A DNA stretch of 64,000 nt from Gigantopelta aegis (Eukaryota > Mollusca > Gastropoda > Neomphalida > Peltospiridae). The position numbers and the translations under genes were made by a program. This document shows positions 1 through 9,465 of this stretch, piece by piece. Location: NCBI RefSeq assembly GCF_016097555.1, contig NC_054701.1, positions 32,749,975 to 32,813,974 of the forward strand. Reading direction: 5' to 3'. Below the pieces are notes generated by a model. It worked only from the letters and a program-made list of their open reading frames with translations, made no database searches and had not been told where the DNA came from. Every line of letters starts with the position of its first letter. The first letter of the stretch is position 1.

Positions 1-982
1 CCTTTTATGTTAAATGTTTGGTTTGGTTGACATGTTTTTAAGATACCAAAACACAATTTAACCTAAAATTGTAAATGTTCATCTAAAATGATAAATCAAG
101 ATGAGGTACATATGCTATACCATTGATCAAACGTTGCTCATTGAGTAAACATCGTTGTCATTATAATGCTACTAGCACTCACAAGTTACCACAACTACAA
201 AACCAAACCATAAATAAATGAATAATGAATGAATGAATAAATAAATAGTGAATGAATGAATGAATGAATGAATGAATGAATGAATGAATGAATGAATCGT
301 TAATAAAATCACAACACAAAAACATATGAAAATATAAATTGAGTACACATTGCTATGCATACTACAGTCATCATGTCCACATAATAGTTATCATCTAGTA
401 CACAGGCGGCTTCATCTCACTATCATCTTCACACACAACATAATCATCTGGTTATTTCTTGCCTGATGTTGTGCGTGGTTGGCCATTGTGAAAGCATGAT
501 CACCTTGTTATCAAAGCATGATCACCTTGTTATCAAAGCATGATCACTTTCAAAGTTCATTAGGTTTTCAGGCATGATCACCTCGGATCACTTTGTTATT
601 AGGTTTTCAGGGTAACATCGGACTTGGTTCATTACCTATAAACATTTTTCTTTTCAAAGCCGGAACTTGGCGGGATATCCAAATTTACGTTCGGGTGTGT
701 CATCAGTCGATAGAGGAGGCATCGCAGATGTGCAGGTTAAAACTGTCTTCATTTTGAGTAGCTTATTTGGTGAATTCCATAGTGACGTATGGAACATTTG
801 ATCAATAATTCCAAAATTGTAGTAGACATTTTGAAAAACATATATAACAAATAATGGTGTGGTCTATCACATATTAAGGGGGAATATCTATCTTTCTGGG
901 AAATGATAACATTTTATGGTAACTTCATTCATCTTGTCAATAAGACATCTAGAATTCTATTGTGACTTATGGGACATTTACG
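1..982. other. Non-genic stretch with short tandem repeats
   Basis: No coding region is recognisable. It holds an AATG microsatellite near 225-297 and about three copies of a 22-bp tandem unit containing AAGCATGATCACC near 492-560. The rest is AT-rich sequence with no motif I recognise. Confidence 0.5.
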
Positions 983-1029
983 GACCACGTCTATTGACAG
1001 AGTCTACTAAATTGTAATTATTATCTCAT

Positions 1030-1431
1030 ACCGGCCTCGGTGGCGTCGTGGTTAGGCCATCGGTCTACAGGCTGGTAGGTACTGGGTTCGAATCCCAGTC
1101 GAGGCATGGGATTTTTAATCCAGATACCGACTCCAAACCCTGAGTGAGTGCTCCGCAACACTCAATGGGTAGGTGTAAACCACTTGCACCGATCAGTGAT
1201 CCATAACTGGTTCAACAAAGGTTTTTGCTATCCTGTCTGTGGGAAGCACAAATAAAAGATCCCTTGCTGCCTGTCGTAATAGAGTAGCCTATGTGGCAAC
1301 AGCGGGTTTCCTCTAAAAAAAAGAACAGTGTCAGAATGACCATATGTTTCACGTCCAATATCCGATGATAAGATAAAAAATCAATGTGCTCTAGTGGCGT
1401 CGTTAAACAAAACAAACTTTACTTTTTTTCC
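1030..1431 (+). mobile_element. tRNA-headed SINE (type A head, tail a)
   Basis: The tRNA-like head has an A box around GGCGTCGTGGTTAGGCCA and a B box GGTTCGAATCC. It is followed by a body with GTTCAACAAAGG and AAAAGATCCCTTGCTGC, and a 3' tail ending GTCGTTAAACAAAACAAAC. The insertion is flanked by direct repeats ATTATCTCAT (1020-1029 and 1432-1441). The paralogous sequence at about 22620-22640 carries only one copy of that site, which is an empty allele. Confidence 0.9.
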
Positions 1432-1867
1432 ATTATCTCATCTTGAAGGATATGATATTCATTTACATCCCTTTCAATAGCTACAGATTGCAACTCTATT
1501 AAGATCAGTTTTGAGAGAAATAACTCTGTCACTTGTAATACTGCTTAATTTTCTAATGTAACTGATGGGACAAAATCATGTGACTGACGAGATGCTATTA
1601 TTACAAAAACATAAAATGTTTTTGTTTTTTTATGCATGCGGTTTGTCAATGTTGAAGTAAGCAATTTTATAAAATGAACTGAACACTACGTTTGTTTCAG
1701 AAAGTGGAATCATTATAAATTTAATTTATGTGCATGATTTATCAATGAACTAAATTTGAAAACTTTGTGTAAATGCAACTTTACCAGCAACCAGACAAAG
1801 GTCGATAACAGGCCGGGGCATCCGCATTTGTATGTGTTTCTGCTTTACAAAAGCACGCATTCTGTTC

Positions 1868-2465
1868 TGTTCTGATGCGCGGTCTGTGTGCGATCGATTC
1901 CCGTCGGTGTACGCATTGAGTTATTTCTCGTTACAGCCAGTACACCTCGCCTAGTACATCAAAAACCATGGTATGTGCTACCCTGTCTGGAATGTGTGCT
2001 TTTAAATAATTTTCCCGTCGGTGGGACTACTGGACTATTTCTCGTGATATCATGTCCATGGGATGGTGCATATAAAAGATATCTTGCTACTAATGGCAAA
2101 ATGTAGCGGGTTTCCTCCCTAAGACTACGTGTCAAGTGTACCAAATGTTTGACATCCAATAGCCGATGTTTCTCGTTCCAGCCGGTGCTCCACAACTGGT
2201 ATATCAAAGGCCGTGGCATGTACTATCCTATCTGTGGGATGGTGCATATAAAATATCCCTTGCTGCTGATCGAAAAGAGTTATCCATGAAGTGGCGACAG
2301 CGGGTTTCCTCTATCTATTTCTGTAAGGTCCTTAACCATATGTCTGACGTAATATAACCGTAAATAAAATGTGTTGAGTGCTTCTTTAAATAAAACATTT
2401 CCTTCTTTCCTTCCAATAGCCGGTGATGTTCTAGTGGTGTCGTTAAACAAACGAAACTTTAAAGT
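1868..2465 (+). mobile_element. Nested pair of type B SINEs
   Basis: An outer type B SINE (head GATGCGCGGTC..., body GTATGTGCTACCCTGTCTG, tail CCAATAGCCGATG) is broken near 2167. It resumes near 2421 with CCAATAGCCGGTGATG and its usual end GTCGTTAAAC. Between them is a second type B SINE with the other tail type (CATATGTCTGACG..., AAATAAAACATTTCCTTC). The inner copy inserted into the tail of the outer one. Confidence 0.75.
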
Positions 2466-2519
2466 TTCCTCTCTCCCCGTTAGATCCACTGTTTTGCTAT
2501 TCTGCTTTCATATTCATAT

Positions 2520-2592
2520 TCATATACTTACCTTTGACACCTAACGGCCGATGTCAATTTTGTGCTGGGGTGTTGTTAAACATTCATTTAAA
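2520..2592 (+). mobile_element. SINE 3' tail fragment (tail c)
   Basis: A short fragment with GGCCGATGTCAATTTTGTGCTGGGGTGTTGTTAAAC-type sequence ending near CATTCATTT. The same tail occurs on the minus strand near 13495-13580, followed there by an ATTC repeat. Confidence 0.5.
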
Positions 2593-2744
2593 GGTAGCCG
2601 TACACCAAATAATATGTGTCAAATCCTGCCTTTAGCGTGTTTATTGTGATAAAATGTTATTCATCTGGCCAATAAATTCCTGTAATTTAATTTGACTAAT
2701 GTTAATGTACCAAGTATTAGAATAAATACACCAGTATTTTATCA

Positions 2745-3868
2745 TGGCCAGAATAACTACACCAGTATTTTATCATGACCAGGATAACTACAACAGTATT
2801 TTATCATGGCCAGAATAACTACACCTGTATTTTATCATGGCCAGGATAACTACACCTGTATTTTATAATGGCCAGAATAACTACACCAGTATTTTATAAT
2901 GGCCAGAATAACTACACCAGTATTTTATAATGGCCAGAATAACTACACCTGTATTTTATCATGGCCAGAATAACTACACCAGTATTTTATAATGGCCAGA
3001 ATAACTACACCAGTATTTTATAATGGCCAGGATAACTACACCAGTATTTTATAATGGCCAGAATAACTACACCAGTATTTTATCATGGCCAGAATAACTA
3101 CACCAGTATTTTATCATGGCCAGAATAACTACACCAGTATTTTATCATGGCCAGAATAACTACACCTGTATTTTATCATGGCCAGGATAACTACACCTGT
3201 ATTTTATCATGACCAGGATAACTACACCTGTATTTTATCATGGCCAGAATAACTACACCTGTATTTTATCATGGCCAGGATAACTACACCTGTATTTTAT
3301 CATGACCAGGATAACTACACCAGTATTTTATCATGGCCAGAATAACTACACCAGTATTTTATAATGGCCAGAATAACTACACCAGTATTTTATAATGGCC
3401 AGGATAACTACACCAGTATTTTATAATGGCCAGAATAACTACACCAGTATTTTATCATGGCCAGAATAACTACACCAGTATTTTATCATGGCCAGAATAA
3501 CTACACCAGTATTTTATCATGGCCAGAATAACTACACCTGTATTTTATCATGGCCAGAATAACTACACCAGTATTTTATCATGGCCAGGATAACTACACC
3601 TGTATTTTATCATGGCCAGAATAACTACACCAGTATTTTATCATGGCCAGGATAACTACACCTGTATTTTATCATGGCCAGAATAACTACACCAGTATTT
3701 TATCATGGCCAGGATAACTACACCTGTATTTTATCATGGCCAGAATAACTACACCAGTATTTTATCATGGCCAGGATAACTACACCTGTATTTTATAATG
3801 GCCAGAATAACTACAGCAGTATTTTATCATGGCCAGAATAACTACACCAGTATTTTATTATTGCAGAG
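2745..3868 (+). repeat. 31-bp minisatellite array 1
   Basis: About 36 tandem units of 31 bp with the core AATAACTACACC and TATTTTATCATGGCCAG. Units vary at a few fixed positions: ACCAGT/ACCTGT, CAGAATAAC/CAGGATAAC and TATCATGG/TATAATGG. A variant pattern around 3021 recurs around 3393, exactly 372 bp or 12 units later, which indicates a higher-order repeat. The same unit forms the larger array at 23147-25290. Confidence 0.95.
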
Positions 3869-4024
3869 TAATCTTTTCAAAATCAAACTGCATTTTAGTA
3901 ATATGTAGTATGGTAGTTTTTTTAATATATGTAAATTAATATAATGTAAATATTTTAGTCAAAGTTAATAAAAAAAAAGAAAAAAAAAAAAAAAAAAAGA
4001 GAAAAAAAAAGAGTTACAGTTTGC

Positions 4025-4262
4025 TTTGTTTAACACATTGATTTATAAATCATTGGCTCATTTGGAAATTTTGACAAATAGTCTTAGAAATGAAACTCAA
4101 TAATTTTGCATTAGTAGCAAGGGAGCTTTTATATCCACCATCTCACAAACATGATAGCACACACCACGGCCTTTAATATACCATTCGTGGTGCACTGGCT
4201 AGAACGAGAAATAGCCCAAATGGGCCCACTAACGGTAGTCGATCCCAGACCGAACAATTGAG
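4025..4262 (-). mobile_element. Type B SINE, minus strand
   Basis: Reverse complement of the type B family. The degenerate tail is near TTTGTTTAAC, the body is ATGATAGCACACACCACGGCC and CGTGGTGCACTGGCTAGAAC, and the head side is GGGCCCACTAACGG. The 5' head is incomplete. Confidence 0.75.
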
Positions 4263-4827
4263 GTGAATTCAGATTGATGCCTGGTGGATTAGGCGATAGA
4301 AACATAAATTTCATCCAGAACAATTTGAATCGGCTTGAGGTGGGTCCCTTTTCGGTCCTTCCTTTTCCCGCATTATCTTTAGTGGTAGTGTTCAAGGAGC
4401 TGTTGTTTGGCTGTAAAGTAATTATGTATCCCTCCACCCCAAAACACCCACCCCATAAAAAAAACAACAACAACAACAACAACAACAACAAACAAACAAA
4501 ACAACAAAACAAAAACCTAACACTTTATTCTTAGTTTTATTAAAATGACGTTCTTTCAAAAGATTTGAACGATAACCCCTTTAATTTCTCACAAGAAGTC
4601 TATCATTCCCTTCTGCGCAGTTTTGATGAAATATGCCCCTCATTCTTGAAGAAGTAGTATCATTAATGCCAGGGAGTCGTAGTTTTGAAATCACCAACAT
4701 TGCATGCCCTTTTGACCCTCTGTGACATAATTAATCATCCAATATGTACATTTCGTATATCAATTTGTCAAGGGATTTAATACTAACATTGTGAGTGGTA
4801 ATGTGTAACGCTATATTGAATGTACTG
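4263..4827. repeat. CAA microsatellite and unassigned sequence
   Basis: A CAA-rich microsatellite lies at about 4460-4515. The surrounding sequence has no recognisable gene. Confidence 0.7.
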
Positions 4828-6148
4828 TACTTTGGGAACCCGTACTGCAAGCAAAAATATTAATGAATTAAAATATGTATGGAAAAACATTTTGTTAGTA
4901 GTGTTGTGAGCTTAAACTTGAGCAAACATAATAACACACTGGCCCATTTATGAATTATGTTACGAAAACAATAACAATTCTAAATTGTCCAAAGGAACCA
5001 AATCCAGAGATTTATTTTAAACTGAAATGACCTTGTGGTTTGGGTTTGTTTTCATGAGTATGTAAAGAAAAACAACACTGAATAAGAATTAAATATAATT
5101 TTAACAAGAACTAAAAATTTAATGTTCAAATTATTAAACAGGACAATAGTATATTAAAATCATGCTATGCAATATGTAAATTAAAAAGCACTGTTGGTAT
5201 GAAGATTTAGCAAAACCTGACTTTATAGTACAACACAAGGCACATATCACAGCGTACAGCCTAACACAGCCGAATTTCAAAATAGTAACGGTGTGCCGAA
5301 GGACGCCGTATTACATACAGTTACATTTCTAGAGAGCAGCATGAAGGTAATGTAGTCACGCGCAGTCGAAGTTCTAGAAGGCCTAGCTACACACTACCAC
5401 TGGACTACGTCCCGTCCCCTGACCAGGACAAAGCCGATATTTTAAGAAAGTAGCCAGTTATTATATTTATCCTGCAATCAACATAAAACGAAACATTAAT
5501 GAAATAAAGTTTTAATTCCCAACTTCATCATTTATACAATATATCCACATGTGTTGAATGCCTTATCGCCTACAATATCTACACACCAAATTAACTAATT
5601 GTCTTTAAAACTGTTTTTTTAAATCAAAACAATCAACTGAAAAGTAAATAATAAGTAACTTTCAGCAATACATTTAATTACTTTGATGATAATAACTGGT
5701 ATAAAAGTTATATTTTTGGTCAATGACCGAAAACGTAGACATTTATCTAGTCATGTTATCTTGACAATACATAAATAATAGTGATCGCAGGATGAATTTG
5801 ATACGAAATGCTAGTAGCTAAAAGGACTGGCTCTGACAATCGGAAATACGATAGTTTGGGATTTTCAGGTGGTACGCAGGCTTGTTCGGTGATGGAATAA
5901 AACGCTATTGGTTGTGCCCCCCTCCCACATATACACATAAAAAATATTTGTAATCTCAGGTGGTACGCAGCTGCGTACTTACGTATAATTAAAAACATCT
6001 TGTGATTACGCTGACGTTTGGCTGAACGCCTTGATGCATAACACGACCAGGCACGGTTGTTATTGGCACTGCACACCCCGATGATTATCACAATAATCAC
6101 CACAACGAAACAACTGCCAATAAACGTGCTGGAAAGGGTAATGTCCAC
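4828..6148 (-). pseudogene. Truncated duplicate of the six-cysteine membrane-protein gene (exon 3 and flanks)
   Basis: This is a direct paralogue of 27993-34771. The 4828-5375 part matches the 3' flank of the membrane-protein gene (27993-28490), and 5376-6148 matches 30400-30575 joined to 34287-34771. The transmembrane exon is recognisable on the minus strand near 6005-6148, with a VVVIIVIIIGVC-like segment and the downstream RSAKRQR frame. It has an extra base that shifts the frame after the transmembrane segment, altered upstream codons, and a lost splice donor: AAGATG replaces the functional AAGTAAG. The tail exon (28522-28658 in the intact copy) is absent. A remnant of the SINE end CCACTGGACTACGTCCCGTC remains at the deletion junction, so the SINE predates the duplication. 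It is a dead copy of one exon. Confidence 0.8.
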
Positions 6149-6151
6149 CCT

Positions 6152-6583
6152 GTTTTAGGACTAGGAACTAACACTGTTAACCTAACTGGTGACACTAACC
6201 TTTTAACATCCGCTGAAAAATCATTACTGGACAGGGGTCTGAATTTTGTTCCCACCCCAACCAAAAACAGGCTTAGAGGCAAAACTTAAAAATGGTGTAA
6301 TGGATACGGCAGGTTTTTTTAACACAAAATAAAACTGGCCGACTGTTTTCGGCATTCAACTGGATAAAAAATCACATTCACGAAAAACTCCGGCTGGATA
6401 CCCCCAAACTCTAGAGTAGATCCTGAATCATCAAAGCTCATAAAAGAATAGTGGAAAAAGTGGGTGATATGACAGTGTACACAAATCAACAAACTCTTTC
6501 TGTTATGGAACGTCGTGCTCTCACCAAACTACGCAAAAACCGCAAAGTTGTTATAAAACCTGCAGATAAGGGGTCTGCCACTG
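6152..6583 (+). mobile_element. Penelope-like reverse transcriptase relic (N-terminal part)
   Basis: Two in-frame peptide pieces on the plus strand resemble the region before the reverse-transcriptase core of Penelope-like elements. One has VNLTGDTNLLTSAEKSLLDR followed by GLNFVPTPTKN at about 6190-6285. The other has ERRALTKLRKNRKVVIKPAD followed by KGSA at about 6508-6580. Stops and frameshifts lie between them and the catalytic core is missing. Recognition rests on the LSxxExxxLxRGLNFxPTP and IKPADKG signatures, which also occur in some other RT families, so the clade call is moderate. It abuts the truncated exon-3 duplicate. Confidence 0.6.
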
Positions 6584-6589
6584 CCAGCA

Positions 6590-6660
6590 CCGTGTAGCAT
6601 CGTACACAGGATATTGCGAGCTCTGAAGCGAGGGGAACGTAAACATCAACTCACCAAGGT
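6590..6660 (+). other. Possible non-coding first exon with consensus donor
   Basis: The sequence up to 6658 ends CACCAAG and is followed by GTAAGTTATTTC, a near-perfect splice donor at 6659. The nearest plausible acceptor is TTTCTAACCTACAG before the zinc-finger sequence at 7358. This may be the 5' exon of the zinc-finger locus. That is inference from splice signals only. Confidence 0.25.
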
Positions 6661-7142
6661 AAGTTATTTCACGTTTTCTCTGACTTAATGACGAGTTATG
6701 TTGCACAAAATCATGCCATTACTTGCTGAATAATCTGCGAATAAATGTCTCTCGTCGGAAGGCCATTTGAAACAACAGATTTTTTATTGTTGCATAAATA
6801 ACACGTGAGCTCATCGTCAAATCGACGATATCCTGTCAAAACTGTCCATTTAATAAATAATCACAGGGACTTGGATACAAAACAAGCCATGTAAATTATC
6901 TTTTGACCGTCTCAAACATGCTATGCAAGTTACAATATCCAAAAACACGCATTTTTTTTGTTATAATCGTCTAAAACTAAAAACTGCGGTGTACTGCAAA
7001 TTGAGGTTACAGGGCATTGTAGTGTACTGTTAATTGATAACACAGTGTACTGCGTCTTGATTTTCCAGAATGGATACCTATGTTTGTTTCGGATTTTTCC
7101 CCTGAAGTTAAATCTCAAATAATGAATTTATTTACCAATTTA

Positions 7143-7144
<2 letters not shown>

Positions 7145-7192
<48 letters not shown>
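7145..7192. repeat. TA microsatellite
   Basis: An uninterrupted run of TA dinucleotides. The peptides made of alternating Tyr and Ile that it encodes on either strand are artefacts. Confidence 0.98.
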
Positions 7193-7351
7193 TATAAATT
7201 GCATTATACTCCAAGATGATGCTATACAATGTATGCCAATTACCGTATGTAAAATTGTCTTGCAGATGGACTTGACAACCTCGTCTAAAACTAAACAGAC
7301 TATTAAACACGTGTGACAGTTGCACGTACGCAACAAATAAAGATTTCTAAC

Positions 7352-7855
7352 CTACAGATACATTTGAAAACTCACTCACCAAAAGATACAAGTACTCCTG
7401 TCAAATAATTAAAATTGGTATCTAAAATGTGCGATCAGTGTGAAATTTTTTTTCGATCAAAGTTTGGACTGACATTACATGTAAAGAACAAACACACCTT
7501 TACCTATAAGCACACCTGCAATGTGTGTGGCAAGGGGTTTAATCAACGGGTGCAATACAGGTTCCACTGCGTAAGTCATGTCAGAATGTCGTTAGAGAAA
7601 TGTCTGTTTTGCAAGAAAGAATTTACATCTGGATCACTAAAAAGGCATCAGATATCATGTGAACAACACCCAGATGGGGTTCCAGAAAGCCAGTTCGTTT
7701 GTTAACTGTGTGGCAGGTGGATGAAAAGTAGGAAGAACCTGTATTACAACAAAAAAGGCATGCAGCAACCCAAAAAGCTACAAGTATAATGAATGCGGCA
7801 AGCAATTTAAATGGAGATAGAGCCTTAAGGTTCACAACATAAGTGCACATTCATA
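7352..7855 (+). pseudogene. Broken C2H2 zinc-finger gene fragment
   Basis: Tandem C2H2 zinc fingers would bind nucleic acid. In one frame, the end of a finger (LQIHLKTH) follows a possible acceptor (TTTCTAACCTACAG), and an in-frame TAA lies at 7406. Three fingers follow: CDQCEIFFRSKFGLTLHVKN with KH, CNVCGKGFNQRVQYRFHCVS with H, and CLFCKKEFTSGSLKRHQISC. A TAA after FVC (about 7703) precedes a degenerate fourth finger (LCGRWMKSRKN). A frameshifted fifth finger (YNECGKQFKWR, stop, SLKVHNISAH) ends near 7855. No ATG starts the finger block before 7427. The stops and frameshift make this a decaying zinc-finger copy. The middle three fingers could still be an exon if splicing avoids the stops, but I think that unlikely. 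Confidence 0.7.
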
Positions 7856-7996
7856 AACAGTTTTATTTGGACTGCTTTTGATACAAGAGTATAAATAAAC
7901 TTTTGTAATATTTTGTTATATGTTTCCATTTTTTTTTTAAAGTTCATGCTTAAATTATCTCCCTTTGTATCGTTTCTTCGAATTTAAGTTTGATAA

Positions 7997-8262
7997 CCGG
8001 CCTCGGTGTTGCAGTGGTTAAGCCATCGGACTACAGGCTGGTAGGTACAGGTTTCGCAGCCCGGTACCGGCTCCAACGCAGAGCGAGTTCGTAAGGACTC
8101 AATGGGTAGGTGTAAGACCACTACACCCGCTTCTCTCTCTCTCTCACTAACCACTAACCAACTAACAACTAACCCAGATAGCTGAGGTGTGTGCCCAGGA
8201 CAGCGTGCCTGAACCTTAATTGGATATAAGCACGAAAATAAGTTGAAATAAAATGAAAGGTT
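7997..8262 (+). mobile_element. Type C SINE
   Basis: The tRNA-like head CCGGCCTCGGTG...GTTAAGCCATCGG is followed by a TCTCTC-rich centre with repeated CACTAACCA/ACTAAC. The 3' end contains CCTTAATTGGATATAAGCAC and AAATAAGTTGAAAT. The flanks (TTTGATAACC before, TTTGATGACCTGTGT after) match those of the copy at 38938, so both lie in a duplicated segment. Confidence 0.85.
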
Positions 8263-8275
8263 TGATGACCTGTGT

Positions 8276-8530
8276 CGGTGGTGTCGTGGTTAAGCCATCG
8301 GTCATAAGGCTGGTAGGTGCAGGGTTCACAGCCTGGTACCGGCTCACACCCAGAGCGAGTTCAACGACTCAATGAGTACACCCTCTTCTCTCTCACCAAT
8401 CACTAACAACCAACTCACTTTCCTGGACACACAGCACAGATAACTGAGGTGTTTGCTCAGGACAGCGTTCTTGAACCTTAATTGGATATAAGCACGACAA
8501 TAAGTTGATATGAAATGAAGTTTGATTATT
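8276..8530 (+). mobile_element. Type C SINE, second tandem copy
   Basis: This directly follows the previous copy and has the same organisation (GTGTCGTGGTTAAGCCATCG, TCTCTCACC, CCTTAATTGGATATAAGC). It matches 41491-41755. In that paralogue a 2.3-kb TIR element lies between the two SINE copies; here the junction is empty. Confidence 0.8.
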
Positions 8531-8629
8531 ACCAATGCATCTGATCGTATTTGAAAAAAAAGTAATTTAAACAACTGTACCTATAAAAAAAGGGATATGA
8601 AGTGCAATTACGATAAAAAACGAATTTAA

Positions 8630-8905
8630 AGGGACATTCCTGAGTTTGCTACGTTGTAAGATGTTTCAGACTAATAAAATATTTCTACGATTAAACTTAC
8701 ATATTAAATATATTTTCTTGTTTAGAATATCAGTGTCTGTATATTTAATGTGTTTCTGGTCGTCTTAATATTTGTAAAAAGCCCAAACTGGACTTCAAAT
8801 AATTTCGTACGTACGAAAAAATATATTTTAGGAAATAAAATGAAATTTAACCTAGTACAAATATTAGAACGATCAGAAACACGTTACATATAAAGCCACT
8901 AATAT
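8630..8905 (+). mobile_element. TTAA-type MITE, 5' part
   Basis: It starts AGGGACATTCCTGAGTTTGC directly after TTAA (8626-8629). The interior matches other copies at 47838, 50209 and 55950 (GTTTAGAATATCAGTGTCTG, GTGTTTCTGGTCGT). A Tc1-like element begins at 8908, where the right end would be expected. Confidence 0.65.
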
Positions 8906-8907
8906 AT

Positions 8908-9465
8908 ACTCTTCAAAAAAAGAAACGCAAAAGGGTACAAATGGGTTTCCTACCGGTTCATGCTTTGTGAATATAAGGTCATTGCATGTCCCAAACACAT
9001 TCCCACGGTTACATTCGATAAAACGCAGCTACTGTACAATAAAGTTCCAAAATGTGAATATTCGCAAAAACGCAGCCACGTGCAAACCATGCGTTGTCTG
9101 CACGTGCAACATGAAAACCAACAGTATAAAAGTGCAGGGTGTTCGCTTGCCTGGCCTCTGTATCTGGCCGACAGTTGACAATCCAGGACATGCCACGTCT
9201 CAGTGAACCGCAGAGAAACAATGTCATCGGCCGACTAGACGCAGGCGAATCCAGAACGGCCGTTGCCAGGGCATTCCATGTGTCCCCAAGCACCATCTCC
9301 AGACTGTGGGACCGTTACCAGCAACATGGATCAACACGTGACCTCCCTAGATCCGGTCGACCACGGGTCACTACCCCCGGGCAGGACCGCTACATCCGGG
9401 TACGCCACCTTCGGGAACGATTGACTACCGCCACCTCCACAGCCGCAGCATACGCAACATACGCT
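8908..9465 (+). mobile_element. Tc1/mariner-like element, left part
   Basis: The left terminal sequence ACTCTTCAAAAAAAGAAACG follows a TA. Leader and transposase N-terminus follow, almost identical to the copy at 52056 apart from small indels. The element is cut at 9466 by another TIR element and its catalytic part is not found on the far side. Confidence 0.8.
9190..9465 (+). pseudogene. Tc1-like transposase, N-terminal DNA-binding part only
   Basis: The ATG at 9190 begins MPRLSEPQRNNVIGRLDAGE. The paired-like helix-turn-helix follows, with TAVARAFHVSPSTISRLWDR and the GRPR hook (RSGRPRVT) that is typical of Tc1 transposases for binding terminal repeats. The frame is read as far as TTATSTAAA and then enters foreign sequence, with a stop at 9516. 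The whole DDE catalytic domain is missing, so it cannot transpose. The sister copy at 52372 continues about 45 residues further before it also stops. Confidence 0.8.

Larger units (their letters stand above)
983..4012 (+). mobile_element. LINE-like 3' block, copy 1 (VNTR and A-rich end)
   Basis: This block shares segments with 22581-25440: a start at TTTACGG(A/G)CCACGTC, an AT-rich stretch (about 1442-1795), the 31-bp minisatellite, and a 3' end of TTTAGTCAAAGTTRATAAAA followed by an A-rich tail. In the second copy the same sequence follows reverse-transcriptase remnants. I therefore infer that this is the 5'-truncated 3' end of the same non-LTR retrotransposon. SINEs have inserted at 1030 and 1868. 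It could instead be an unrelated dispersed repeat. What is seen is the shared order of segments; the LINE assignment is inferred. Confidence 0.5.

Noticed and set aside
1030-1110. tRNA gene at the type A SINE head
   Set aside because: It is one of two copies with the same downstream body, and it has target-site duplications.
4129-4534. Open frames on both strands
   Set aside because: They arise from a SINE plus a CAA microsatellite.
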